From Oscillospiraceae bacterium (GTDB lineage Bacteria > Bacillota > Clostridia > Oscillospirales > CAG-272), in assembly GCA_015063955.1 (NCBI GenBank), contig SVTD01000007.1, forward strand, positions 1 through 55,706: a DNA stretch of 55,706 bases, given 5' to 3'. A model generated the notes under the pieces. The model searched no databases and had not been told where the DNA came from. It was given only the letters and a program-made list of their open reading frames with translations. The translations under genes and the position numbers were made by a program. Within the stretch, counting starts at the first letter, position 1. Each line of letters begins with the position of its first letter. Below are positions 43,877 through 52,569 of this stretch, piece by piece.

Positions 43877-44853
43877 CAGTCTTCTCCGCCATTATCATCT
43901 GCTATAACCGGAGCAGATACGTACTGTCTTGCTGTAATTGAAGAGCCGGTAAGCACCTCGCTTATTTCAGCTGCCCTTTCACTGTCTGAGCCTGAGAGAA
44001 TGGGGCGTAAGAGGTATGCATTAAAGCTTCCCACAATGTCCTCAGCAAGTGCCAAAGCATCCTGGGTGGAGCACTCTGTCATATCGATCGCAAGAAATTC
44101 TGTATTAGCATAGACCTTTTCAATATATGGAGCATTGGAGGGGGCTTTATAAAACTCGCCGTCAAAGCATAAGCTGAATACCATTTCTCCGGACACGCCC
44201 CTGAGCATATCAATATATCCGTTGACTCTTGAAACAAGCTCATTATCAAACTGTGTGTATTCCTCAAAGCCACGAACGCAAAGCTCATCAAATCCGATGG
44301 CCGAAAGCTCCTCTGCAACAAGCTCATCGCAAATGCCCTCAGTTGCTGTCATTACAGCGCAAAGACGGAGCCCCAGGCTCTTTGCCGCCTTCGCCGCCTC
44401 CTTGAGCTCGTCAAACGTCACCAGATCATCGGATGCAGTAAGTCTTGAATACTCCTCAAGAGCAGGAGATGCATACGTTATCATTCCGTTTCCATCTGTT
44501 ACATTAAAGCTTACAGCATTATATCCTGCCGCTTTCAGCGCTTCCACGGCATTATTTGCCTCCTGAGGGCCTTCAGCCGCCGAAAGATCAAGGCACCCTG
44601 CAACAATGCCGCCAAACGCCTCATCGTGAATAACGGGCTCCTTCTCAGGTTCTTTATCGCTGTTTTCCTTATCTGCAGAATCAGTTGTTGTAAGAATATC
44701 AGAGGTGTCTCTGGGGGTATTTTCAAGCTTATTCTTCAGAACGTTTCCAAGAATGACCGTTAATACGATTATTATCAATGCTACAACACAAAAGAATATG
44801 ATCCTTCTTGGCATTCTGAATTTTTTTGCCGTATAGGTGCGGTATTTTTTCAC
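43876..44853 (-). CDS. Membrane-anchored glycosidase-like (DUF4015-type) protein
   Basis: 325 residues. A basic N-terminus and one membrane helix (about 16-38) are followed by an acidic linker (about 45-75) and an alpha/beta domain with alternating strands and helices: VEALKAAGYNAVSFNVTDGN, DELKEAAKAAKSLGLRLCAV and GEMVFSLCFDGEF. This resembles putative glycoside hydrolases of the DUF4015 type (TIM barrel), though it is short, and the catalytic acids cannot be assigned with confidence. It would act outside the membrane. It is flanked by the PrsA-like foldase upstream and a degenerate-kinase-like protein downstream. Confidence 0.55.
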   Translation of the reverse strand: MKKYRTYTAKKFRMPRRIIFFCVVALIIIVLTVILGNVLKNKLENTPRDTSDILTTTDSADKENSDKEPEKEPVIHDEAFGGIVAGCLDLSAAEGPQEANNAVEALKAAGYNAVSFNVTDGNGMITYASPALEEYSRLTASDDLVTFDELKEAAKAAKSLGLRLCAVMTATEGICDELVAEELSAIGFDELCVRGFEEYTQFDNELVSRVNGYIDMLRGVSGEMVFSLCFDGEFYKAPSNAPYIEKVYANTEFLAIDMTECSTQDALALAEDIVGSFNAYLLRPILSGSDSERAAEISEVLTGSSITARQYVSAPVIADDNGGED

Positions 44854-44871
44854 AAATACTCCTCCGGTAAA

Positions 44872-45852
44872 TTATTTTTCTGCTTTTTCAAATGCATCTG
44901 TTTTTTCCACAGTCAGCTTTTCAATACGCTCCTTCAAAAGGAGATTGTACTGAGCCTTATAGTAATCGTCTGCAATATCTTCGATTTTGGAATCTATATA
45001 GCTGTCGCTCTTATCGCATCTGAGGAAAACGCTGTATCCGCTGGGACTCTTGATGACCTCACTGATCTCTCCAACCTCCAGCGCAAACACTGCATCCTCA
45101 TTTTCCTTTTCCCACATTCCGCGGCATACGTAGTAGCCGTCAGTATTATTGAACATATAAAGTGACTCACCGAATTCGTTTACAAGGCTGTCAAAATCCT
45201 CTCCTGCAAGAGCCTTTTCGCGCACCCTTTCAGCGATCTCAAGGGCCTCTTCATCAGTATGCTCTTCACCGGTGGAATAAAAGGTATCATCAGCCGAAGA
45301 TACACTGCTCTCGCTCATTATAAGTATCTGCTTTACACGTATGAATTCATCACCTGAAACAAGGTTTTTCAGCGCATTTTCATCGGTAGGATACTTGCCG
45401 GAATTAATAATTGCACTGAGAAGCTCTTCCGCAGTCTGTGAATGCCTTTTCAGAAGACGGAAAACACTGTCGTTCATATGAATTTCCGCAAGCGCCTCTT
45501 TATATTCCTTTTTACCGCCGCACTCTTCGATAGCAAGCTTAACGGCATCGTCTACAATAGAGGCAATGTACTTATCATCACCGTCGATCCCGAAATCCTC
45601 AGCAAGGGAGAATACCGCGTATATTTCGCGTATCATCTCAAACGCCTCTGCTTCGATGGTCTTTTCGTCTGCCTCGGGAAGGTCCTTTCTGAGATTGTTC
45701 GTCACATAATAGTAAAGCTCATAAGGAACCTCATATTCCCCTACAGTGAGCACGGTCTTTCTTTCCTCAGCAGATGAAGAAAGAGTGCTGCAGGAAGCGA
45801 AGCTCAAAAAAACAGTACAGATGCAAAGTAAAATACAAATAATTCTTCTCAT
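44872..45852 (-). CDS. PrsA/SurA-like peptidyl-prolyl isomerase lipoprotein
   Basis: 326 residues with a lipoprotein signal (FASC, C21). A helical SurA-N-like part (about 30-165) precedes a parvulin domain (about 170-285) with RVKQILI, AGEDFDSLVNEFGE, VGEISEVIKSPSGYSVFLR. It helps secreted proteins fold outside the membrane, relevant in a genome with many exported proteins. GGAGGG precedes the ATG and a good promoter lies at 45899-45927. First gene of a three-gene minus-strand operon. Confidence 0.88.
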   Translation of the reverse strand: MRRIICILLCICTVFLSFASCSTLSSSAEERKTVLTVGEYEVPYELYYYVTNNLRKDLPEADEKTIEAEAFEMIREIYAVFSLAEDFGIDGDDKYIASIVDDAVKLAIEECGGKKEYKEALAEIHMNDSVFRLLKRHSQTAEELLSAIINSGKYPTDENALKNLVSGDEFIRVKQILIMSESSVSSADDTFYSTGEEHTDEEALEIAERVREKALAGEDFDSLVNEFGESLYMFNNTDGYYVCRGMWEKENEDAVFALEVGEISEVIKSPSGYSVFLRCDKSDSYIDSKIEDIADDYYKAQYNLLLKERIEKLTVEKTDAFEKAEK

Positions 45853-45898
45853 TTCAGTAAGATCCCTCCGGATACTTTTTCACAACTCTAATACTACT

Positions 45899-45927
45899 AT
45901 TGTACCTCTGTTTCACGTAATTGTAAA
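45899..45927 (-). promoter_or_regulatory. Promoter of the PrsA-like operon
   Basis: On the minus strand, TTTACA (45922-45927) and TACAAT (45899-45904) are 17 bases apart. Confidence 0.7.
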
Positions 45928-45991
45928 TGGGGTTTTTTCATTTATATGTTAATTTTTTATATTCCGGCATATGCTCCGAGCTGAATAACCA

Positions 45992-46018
45992 AACAAAAAC
46001 GGGAACCGTCAGGTTCCC
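45992..46018 (-). terminator. Terminator of the ABC exporter operon
   Basis: On the minus strand, ATGGGAACC and GGTTCCCGT pair with the stop codon TGA in the loop, followed by TTTTTG. The hairpin overlaps the last codons of the 46009-48162 gene. Confidence 0.8.
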
Positions 46019-48162
46019 ATTTTAGACATTTGTCTTTGTGCCATTACGAGGTCGAAGTATATTCCCTTCTTCTTCATAAGCTCATCGTGTGTGCCTACCT
46101 CAGCAACCTCTCCCGCATCAAGCACTACGAGACGGGTCGCGTTTCTGAGAGTAGAAAGACGGTGGGCAATGGCTATGGTGGTTCTTCCTGCAATAAGCTG
46201 CTGGAGAGCATCCTGGATATCCTTTTCCGTTTCGGTATCGAGGGCGCTTGTTGCCTCATCGAGAATGATGAAACGGGGATCGTGGAGAAGGGCGCGGGCG
46301 ATAGCCACGCGCTGTCTTTCACCGCCGGAGAGGGTATATCCCTTTTCTCCGATAATGGTATTGTAGCCGTCGGCAAGCTTTACTGCAAACTTGTGAACTC
46401 CTGCAAGACGCGCCGCCGTTATGACCTCGTCAGGCGTTGCATCAGGCTTTGAATAGGCAATGTTGTTATAAAGCGTTCCGGAGAAAAGCATAGTCTCCTG
46501 CAAAACAACGCCCATCTGCCGTCTCAGAGATTCCTGAGTAAAGTCCCTTATATCGGTACCTCCGATGGAGATAGTGCCGTCATCGGGGTCATACATTCTC
46601 ATAATAAGGTTTATGAGAGTTGATTTTCCGACACCCGACCGTCCGACGATTCCTATCATCTCTCCGGGCTTTATGGTCAGGTTTATGTTGTGGAGCACGT
46701 TGTTTCCGCTCTCGTAGCCAAAGGACATATTGCGAATCTCGATATCTCCCTTAACGTCTGCGGTTATTGCATCCTTTTTGTCTGCCACGTCAGATTCTTC
46801 ATCAATTACGTCAAAGACCTTTACTACGCTCGTCATCGTCATGGTAAGTCTTCTCGGCATCATGGCAAGCCAGCGGAGGGGACCGTAGATGAGGCTTACG
46901 TATGAGGAGAACTGCTGCATCTCACCGAAGGTCATCTCACCGCCGAGGATGGCGTTTCCGACGAAGGCAAGGAGGAAAAACTCGCCAACACCCATAAGAA
47001 AGCTGGTAATGGGGGAGATAACTGCAAAATAGGTCTCGTTTGAAGCGCGGATGGCGCGCTCTTCGGTGATGGAATCATCGTATCTCTTGCGCTCTGCCTT
47101 TTCCGTACCGAAGGCCTTTACTACTCTGATACCTGAAAAGATATCGTGAAGGATAGTATTTGCCTTTGCACCCGTCTGCCACTGCTTTCCGTATCTTGCG
47201 CGGAGAAATCTCCACATAAGACGGTGGGAGAGTATTACGAGGGGGGCAGGCATTATGATAAGAAGCGCAAGGCGCCAGTTATAGGCAAAAAGGAGGATTC
47301 CCACGCCAAGAAGCATAAGCACCTGCTCGATAAGAGCGCCGATATCATCGGTTATAAAGCGCTGAATTGTTCCCGTATCCTCGGTAACCCGGTTCATAAG
47401 CTCACCTGAGGTCCTTTTGGAGACTCTTGCAAGGGAAAGGTGCTGTATCTTATCAAAGATTATAGATCTCAGACGGACTATTACCTTACTTGAGGCGATG
47501 GTCTGCGTATAGGTCCTCAGCATCGTAAGAAGCCTTGATACGACGTTTACGATAAGTATCATTGCAACGGCAAGAATATATTTGCCCACCGTGGGCAGCT
47601 TATCTGCGTTTATGTAGTCATCAACAAGTACTCTGTTAAAATATGGAAGGAGCAGATTGATTCCCGAAATAACGAAATAGATTATTACGGAAATATAGAT
47701 ATATTTTCTGAAGGGCTTTGCCATCTGCCAGAGCCTCAGAAGATACTTTCCCTTATCCGCACAGCGGGGGCAGGTCTTCGATCCCGGAGGAAAGGGTCGG
47801 TGACATTTGGGGCAGAGCATGCCTGTAAGCTCCTCGTCAAAGTCTGCGTAGATTCCCGTATCCAGGGCTCGGTTGAGATGCTTCGTAGCCTCTGCAACAG
47901 ATTCCGTATTTTCCATAGTGGCTCTGAGGATAAGGTAGTCTCCGTCCTCAGCTTCGGCCTCCAGCATTATGCAGCCGACACCTCTTGGGCATTTGTATTT
48001 CTTTATTTTTTCTGTACTGATCTGCCTTTTTTTATCCCCCTCGGTGATCTCTATCCTGTCGGGATAGAAATCAGCCTGTCCCCGGATCTTTTCCTTTTGG
48101 GAATCTGTTCCAAGGTCAAAGCTTAGGGATATATAAGGCTTGTTTTGTTCATTTTTTGCCAT
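46009..48162 (-). CDS. ABC exporter (permease-ATPase fusion) with zinc ribbon
   Basis: 717 residues. Residues 1-110 form a small domain of unknown type, followed by a zinc ribbon CPKCHRPFPPGSKTCPRC (about 117-134), six membrane segments (about 155-450) and an ABC domain: Walker A GRSGVGKST, Q-loop VLQETMLFSGTL, signature LSGGERQRVAIARALL, Walker B FIILDEATSALD. The type is a half-transporter exporter. It is the third gene after the 796-residue exporter and DUF1854, so the two probably form a heterodimer. I recall DUF1854 beside such exporters annotated as cyanophycin-associated in other bacteria; the cargo here is unknown. Confidence 0.92.
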   Translation of the reverse strand: MAKNEQNKPYISLSFDLGTDSQKEKIRGQADFYPDRIEITEGDKKRQISTEKIKKYKCPRGVGCIMLEAEAEDGDYLILRATMENTESVAEATKHLNRALDTGIYADFDEELTGMLCPKCHRPFPPGSKTCPRCADKGKYLLRLWQMAKPFRKYIYISVIIYFVISGINLLLPYFNRVLVDDYINADKLPTVGKYILAVAMILIVNVVSRLLTMLRTYTQTIASSKVIVRLRSIIFDKIQHLSLARVSKRTSGELMNRVTEDTGTIQRFITDDIGALIEQVLMLLGVGILLFAYNWRLALLIIMPAPLVILSHRLMWRFLRARYGKQWQTGAKANTILHDIFSGIRVVKAFGTEKAERKRYDDSITEERAIRASNETYFAVISPITSFLMGVGEFFLLAFVGNAILGGEMTFGEMQQFSSYVSLIYGPLRWLAMMPRRLTMTMTSVVKVFDVIDEESDVADKKDAITADVKGDIEIRNMSFGYESGNNVLHNINLTIKPGEMIGIVGRSGVGKSTLINLIMRMYDPDDGTISIGGTDIRDFTQESLRRQMGVVLQETMLFSGTLYNNIAYSKPDATPDEVITAARLAGVHKFAVKLADGYNTIIGEKGYTLSGGERQRVAIARALLHDPRFIILDEATSALDTETEKDIQDALQQLIAGRTTIAIAHRLSTLRNATRLVVLDAGEVAEVGTHDELMKKKGIYFDLVMAQRQMSKMGT

Positions 48163-48173
48163 TCCGACCTCCG

Positions 48174-48704
48174 TTACAGGTAGAGCTCAAGCTTTCTGTA
48201 GCTATTTTTGTCAAGTGCCGAAAGTGACTTGATCTCATACCTATTTCCGCAAATGTCGAAAACGAATGCGCGGTCAGCTCCGATGCGCACGATGCTCTTT
48301 GAAGTATCCTGAAGAGTAAAGCTTTGCTCCCCTGTTTCAGTCATAACACGCCAGAAGGAGAAGCCTCTCGTTTCCTTGAGATTCATTATCCTCGTGATCT
48401 CGGGGGTATAGTACTTTCTTTCGAGCTCTTCTGTAATAAGGGCGGCAGTTTCCTTGTCAAAGGCGCTTACGTTTCTAATAAGCCCCAGCTCCTCGCCGTC
48501 CTTATTCTGAACTGAAATATATTCAAAGGGCATATCAAAGGGAAAGGAGCGGTGGAGCCACACTCTTGTGTGGCGAACAGAGTCTCCCGCCTTGTCACGA
48601 AGCTCGGCTCCGATAAAATCCCCCTCCTTAAAAAAGCGGGCATTATCAGAATCAAGATATACTATCCCTGCCGCATCGGCAAGGGTATATTTATTTTCAC
48701 TCAT
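48174..48704 (-). CDS. DUF1854-type protein
   Basis: 176 residues from the ATG at 48704, with AAGGG upstream; a longer in-frame reading would overlap the previous gene. Features fitting DUF1854 are YTLADAAGIVYLDSDNARFF, HRSFPFDMPFEYISVQNKDG with ELGLI, and YYTPEITRIMNLKETRGFSF. It is soluble, with no membrane segment. It lies between two zinc-ribbon ABC exporter genes in one operon, and is probably a cytoplasmic partner of the exporter. Confidence 0.8.
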   Translation of the reverse strand: MSENKYTLADAAGIVYLDSDNARFFKEGDFIGAELRDKAGDSVRHTRVWLHRSFPFDMPFEYISVQNKDGEELGLIRNVSAFDKETAALITEELERKYYTPEITRIMNLKETRGFSFWRVMTETGEQSFTLQDTSKSIVRIGADRAFVFDICGNRYEIKSLSALDKNSYRKLELYL

Positions 48705-48720
48705 ATTATTCAATCCCTTC

Positions 48721-51111
48721 TTACTCACCCACACCTGCATTCTTGAGCGCCTGATACTGGAGGGTATAAAGCTTGAAATAAATACCCTTCTTATGTATAA
48801 GCTCAAGATGGGTGCCTTCCTCTGCTACCCTTCCGTGCTCGATAACAAAAAGCTTTTCGCAATCGCGGAGAGTTGAAAGACGGTGAGCGATCATAATTGT
48901 AGTTCTGTTCTCTGTCAGCTTCTCAAGAGCCTGCTGGATGCTTCTCTCGGTCTTTGTATCCATTGCGCTGGTAGCCTCATCGAGAATAAGTATCTTCGGA
49001 TCTCTGAGGATTGCGCGGGCGATGGAAACTCTCTGCCTTTCGCCGCCGGAAAGCTCCTTATAGCCCCAGCCGAGACGGGTGGAGTATCCGTCGGGAAGCT
49101 TGATTATAAAATCGTGTGCTCCCGAGATCTTTGAAGCTGTGATGATCTCATCCATGGTAGCATCAGGCTTTGCATATCTGATATTATCAAGGATAGTACC
49201 CTGAAAAAGGTAGGTCTCCTGTGACACTATGGCGATATTGCTCCTGAGAGTATCAAAGGTCAGATCGCGGACGTCGATGCCGTCAATGGTGATCCTTCCC
49301 ATATCCGTATCGTAAAGGCGGATAAGCAGGTTTGCGATGGTGGATTTTCCGGCACCCGTGTGACCGACGATTCCGATCTTACCTCCTGCGGGAATATCCA
49401 TGGTAACGTCCTCAATGACCTTTCTCGTCTTGTCGTAGCCGAAGGTCACGCCCTCAAAACGAACTGCTCCCTTAAAGTCGTCGATGGTCTTCGCATCGTC
49501 CTTTTCAAAGACCTCAGGCTCCGCATCCATAACCTCCATAAGTCTGTAGGTAGCATTGAAGCAGTTTGTGATGCTCTGGGTGATATTAACGAAGAACATC
49601 AGAGGAGAAATGAGCATTGCGGAATATGCGGTAAAGGTCATAAGAGTGCCGTATGTCATCTCTCCGGAAATAACGAGCCAGCCGCCGACACCAAGTACCA
49701 GAACTGAGGCGACGGTAAACAGGAAGGTAACGCCGGGGAATGCCGTTCCCGCAAAGATCGCCATAGTTCTGTCAGTATCTGCAAGATACTCGCTTCTCTT
49801 ATTGAATCGGTCGATCTCTTCCTTTTCTCTTGAGAACGCCTTAACTACTCTGACGCCTGAAAGAACGTCGGAAAGCTGTCCGGTCATTGCTCTCTGGGCA
49901 GAATAGCGCTTTGCGTGGAACATCTTCATTTTCCTTGAAAGCAGCTTTATGAGCCAGAAGCAGAGGGGGCAGAAAACGAGGGCAACGAGAGAAAGACGCC
50001 AGTCGATAAAGAACATAAGAATGCCTACCGCCACAGTCTGGATAACGTTTACGATAAGGTAAGGAAGACCCTCAACAAAGAACCAGTAAATGGTGTTTGC
50101 ATCGCCGTTTACCTGATTCATAAGTGCGCCCGTTCTTCTGTTTGTGAAAAATCCCAGAGAAAGCTTTTCAACGGCATCGAAAATAGTCTTTTTCATATCG
50201 TAGACCAGCTTCGGAACGATTCTGGCGGTTATGATATTGTTTACCATATCCACAAGGAGAGAAAGTACCTTGAGAGAAACGATTATCATAATAACGAGAA
50301 GGACCTCGCCGTAGAATTTACCGCCTGCGGTAAGCACCTGATCGTAGAAGAATCCTGAGCTTACGTAAGGAGAGATAACTCCGATAACGCTGACCATCAC
50401 CATAGCAAGAAGGATCAGTATAACGCTGAACATATACTTCTTAACGAAGCTGAACAGGCGCTTGATCACGCTTGCCTTGTTCATGCAATGGGGGCATAGC
50501 TTGTTATGGGCATCAGGATAGCGTCTGCCGCATTTGGGGCAGTAATCCTCATCCTTTTTGCGCCGTCCTCCGTGGCCGCCGTGGCCGTGTGGTGGAGGAC
50601 CGCCGTGGCCGTGGGGGGGAGGACCGCCGTGACCACATAGCATACCGCCCGCGTCCTGTACGACCTCACCGTCGGCGGGCTTATCCTCTTCACCGTCGGC
50701 GTTAAGCAGACGGCAAAGCTCCTGAAAATCCTCCTCGTAGCGGCAGGTAAGATAGGTGATAAGGGAATAATTCTCAGTTTCTTTATTAAAGGCTGTCATA
50801 ATACAGCCGGATATCTGTTTTTCTGTTTTAAAGTCCTTGAGGTTATCTCTGGAAAGCCTGTCTACGGAAATGTTTGAATACTTGACCTCAAGCTTTTGAC
50901 GTGAGTTCCATTTTGCCCCTTCCTTGTGGGTAACGAGCTGAATGCCGCCGACCATGATGATCTCCTCTTCGGTAATAAGCATCCAGTTGTCGCAAAAGAC
51001 ACCCGCAGGGTTTTTATCCGCGTGGGCGGCAAAGAGAATGTCCTTCTCGAGAACTCCGAATTTTTCAGCTTCCAGAAAAACCTCTTTTGGTATTCTGTCA
51101 AATTCTGTCAC
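48721..51111 (-). CDS. ABC exporter with His/Gly-rich linker and zinc ribbon
   Basis: 796 residues from a GTG start (AAAGGA about 11 bases upstream). Residues 1-150 form a domain that echoes the one in the partner; then GHGGPPPHGHGGPPPHGHGG (about 160-182, encoded by 27-base repeats near 50573-50640), a zinc ribbon CPKCGRRYPDAHNKLCPHC, six membrane segments (about 220-530) and an ABC domain with GHTGAGKST, VSQETYLFQGTI, LSGGERQRVSIARAIL and ILILDEATSAMD. Likely forms a heterodimer with the 717-residue protein. The His/Cys-rich linker suggests metal binding or sensing. Confidence 0.92.
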   Translation of the reverse strand: MTEFDRIPKEVFLEAEKFGVLEKDILFAAHADKNPAGVFCDNWMLITEEEIIMVGGIQLVTHKEGAKWNSRQKLEVKYSNISVDRLSRDNLKDFKTEKQISGCIMTAFNKETENYSLITYLTCRYEEDFQELCRLLNADGEEDKPADGEVVQDAGGMLCGHGGPPPHGHGGPPPHGHGGHGGRRKKDEDYCPKCGRRYPDAHNKLCPHCMNKASVIKRLFSFVKKYMFSVILILLAMVMVSVIGVISPYVSSGFFYDQVLTAGGKFYGEVLLVIMIIVSLKVLSLLVDMVNNIITARIVPKLVYDMKKTIFDAVEKLSLGFFTNRRTGALMNQVNGDANTIYWFFVEGLPYLIVNVIQTVAVGILMFFIDWRLSLVALVFCPLCFWLIKLLSRKMKMFHAKRYSAQRAMTGQLSDVLSGVRVVKAFSREKEEIDRFNKRSEYLADTDRTMAIFAGTAFPGVTFLFTVASVLVLGVGGWLVISGEMTYGTLMTFTAYSAMLISPLMFFVNITQSITNCFNATYRLMEVMDAEPEVFEKDDAKTIDDFKGAVRFEGVTFGYDKTRKVIEDVTMDIPAGGKIGIVGHTGAGKSTIANLLIRLYDTDMGRITIDGIDVRDLTFDTLRSNIAIVSQETYLFQGTILDNIRYAKPDATMDEIITASKISGAHDFIIKLPDGYSTRLGWGYKELSGGERQRVSIARAILRDPKILILDEATSAMDTKTERSIQQALEKLTENRTTIMIAHRLSTLRDCEKLFVIEHGRVAEEGTHLELIHKKGIYFKLYTLQYQALKNAGVGE
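50573..50640 (-). repeat. 27-bp coding repeat (HGHGGPPP units)
   Basis: Two to three imperfect copies of a 27-base unit encode the HGHGGPPP run in the 796-residue ABC exporter. Confidence 0.7.
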
Positions 51112-51147
51112 TGTTTTATATTGTCCTTTACATCCTCAAAAAAGTGC

Positions 51148-51189
51148 AAAAGGTGATGCCGCAAAAAAATCCCTGCAGCATCACCTTTT
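51148..51189 (-). terminator. Terminator of the RpiB-like gene
   Basis: AAAAGGTGATGC (51148-51159) and GCATCACCTTTT (51178-51189) form a perfect 12-bp stem with an 18-base loop; on the minus strand a T-rich run follows. It also separates this gene from the ABC operon downstream. Confidence 0.8.
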
Positions 51190-51193
51190 ATGA

Positions 51194-51775
51194 TTATCTG
51201 TACTTGAGCTCCTCGGGCTTGTCGCAAGCATCAAGAGGAATGTCAATCGCATTGGGGAATTCAAAGCCGTTTGCCTTGAAGGTCTCATAATCAAATTCGT
51301 TAAGCTCGTCGTATGCAAGCTTGTGGAACTCGTAGAAATTGGGCCACCATTCATAGCCGTCGCCAAGGTTGTGATAGAGATAAGCCTCTGCGATCTCGAT
51401 GCCGAGGTTCTTTCCGATCCAGTGACCGCCCATAGCAAGAACGTTTACGTTGTTGCCGGTAATTGCGCGAAGTGCTGCGTGGGGAGACTCAACGACTGCT
51501 GCGTGAACGCGGGGACACTTGCTTGCCGCAATGTGGATACCCATACCTGTGCCGCAGAAGATGAGAGCTCTCTCAAACTCGCCCTCAGCGATCTTTGCAC
51601 CAACCTTGAGGCCGATACGGTGGAACATCTCGGGATTGGGATCGTCAAGGCTCTTAACGCCGATGTCTGTAATTGTCCAGCCGTGCTTTTCAAGATGAGC
51701 ACAGATATAATCCTTAAGCTCAACGCCTGCGAAGTCTGCAGCTACGAGAAGCTGCTTATCTTTGATCATTTTCAT
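51194..51775 (-). CDS. RpiB/LacA/LacB-type sugar-phosphate isomerase
   Basis: 193 residues. The core (about 1-145) has the RpiB pattern: LLVAADFAGVELKDYICAHL, ITDIGV, LIFCGTGMGIHIAASK with the catalytic-type Cys, and NNVNVLAMGG. About 45 extra residues at the end (from YEWWPNFYEFHK) are not in ordinary RpiB (about 150 residues). It interconverts aldose and ketose phosphates; ribose-5-phosphate or a hexose such as allose-, galactose- or tagatose-phosphate could be the substrate. GGAGG precedes the ATG and it has its own promoter. Confidence 0.88.
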   Translation of the reverse strand: MKMIKDKQLLVAADFAGVELKDYICAHLEKHGWTITDIGVKSLDDPNPEMFHRIGLKVGAKIAEGEFERALIFCGTGMGIHIAASKCPRVHAAVVESPHAALRAITGNNVNVLAMGGHWIGKNLGIEIAEAYLYHNLGDGYEWWPNFYEFHKLAYDELNEFDYETFKANGFEFPNAIDIPLDACDKPEELKYR

Positions 51776-51810
51776 GGTATAAAACCTCCGTTCAAATACT
51801 TACTTTTATA

Positions 51811-51839
51811 ATTTTATCATTACAATAGTTTTTTGTCAA
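51811..51839 (-). promoter_or_regulatory. Promoter of the RpiB-like gene
   Basis: On the minus strand, TTGACA (51834-51839) and TAAAAT (51811-51816) are 17 bases apart. Confidence 0.75.
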
Positions 51840-51885
51840 TCAATTATCGGTTAAATTTACATATTTTATATTTTATAAAAAAGTG

Positions 51886-51913
51886 TTGTATTTTCACTTC
51901 GGTGTGCTATAAT
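51886..51913 (+). promoter_or_regulatory. Promoter of the ECF S-component gene
   Basis: TTGTAT (51886-51891) and TATAAT (51908-51913) with a 16-base spacer, divergent from the RpiB promoter. Confidence 0.65.
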
Positions 51914-51945
51914 GTAGCTATCTTTTCTGAAATGAGGCGATACCC

Positions 51946-52482
51946 TTGAAAAATAAGAATATCCAAAAGCTTGTAATGGCGGCGCTGTTTTGCGCCTTGA
52001 TCTGCGTTGCCACAGCGGTGCTTCCCATTCCCCTCGGCAACGGCGGCTATGCAAACCTTGGTGACACGCTTATTGCGGTATGCGCTTTCTTTACGGGGCC
52101 TCTTTGGGGCTTTCTCGCGGCAGGCGTCGGAAGTGCCCTTGCCGACGTTTTTCTCGGTTACACCGTCTACGCCCCCGCAACCTTTATTATAAAGGGAACG
52201 ATGGCCCTTGTATATATCCTTATCTTCCGCCGCTTTGCAAAAACCAAGGCCTGCATCCCCATGGCGCTCCTTTCCTCAGTGATCGCAGAGGCTGTAATGG
52301 TGGGCGGATACTTTGCCTTTGAATGTATCCTCTATACTCCCGCAGGCGCCATTCCCAACGTCCCCGGAAACCTCATTCAGGCAGCCGCAGGTGCCGCCGC
52401 GTCCACGGTGCTCATCTCCCTTTTCTCTCATAATAAATATTTCATTAAAAACTCCTCCGTAAACCTCGGACTTGTTTTGTGA
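51946..52482 (+). CDS. ECF transporter S component (substrate unknown)
   Basis: 178 residues from a TTG start (51946) with GAGG at 51934-51937; no better start is seen upstream. Five to six membrane segments are visible, with LVMAALFCALICVATAVLPI, NLGDTLIAVCAFFTGPLWG, GSALADVFLGYTVYAPATF and a closing AAAGAAASTVLIS. The ALFCAL / GDT / G.GS.LAD pattern is typical of ECF vitamin-uptake S components. It needs a shared EcfAA'T module encoded elsewhere. The vitamin cannot be told from sequence. A terminator follows at 52498-52530. Confidence 0.82.
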   Translation: MKNKNIQKLVMAALFCALICVATAVLPIPLGNGGYANLGDTLIAVCAFFTGPLWGFLAAGVGSALADVFLGYTVYAPATFIIKGTMALVYILIFRRFAKTKACIPMALLSSVIAEAVMVGGYFAFECILYTPAGAIPNVPGNLIQAAAGAAASTVLISLFSHNKYFIKNSSVNLGLVL

Positions 52483-52497
52483 TGAAAAATGAATGTT

Positions 52498-52530
52498 GGA
52501 TTCCGCCCAAGGGCGGAATCCTTTTTTATT
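52498..52530 (+). terminator. Terminator after the ECF S component
   Basis: GGATTCCGCCC and GGGCGGAATCC form an 11-bp stem followed by TTTTTTATT. Confidence 0.9.
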
Positions 52531-52569
52531 AAATTCGGATTTATCGGTGGGGTTACGGGGGACGCAAAG

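Noticed and set aside
46009-51111. ABC pair considered as a multidrug resistance determinant
   Set aside because: The folds are compatible, but zinc ribbons, His-rich linker and DUF1854 are not features of ordinary multidrug exporters; nothing identifies a drug substrate.
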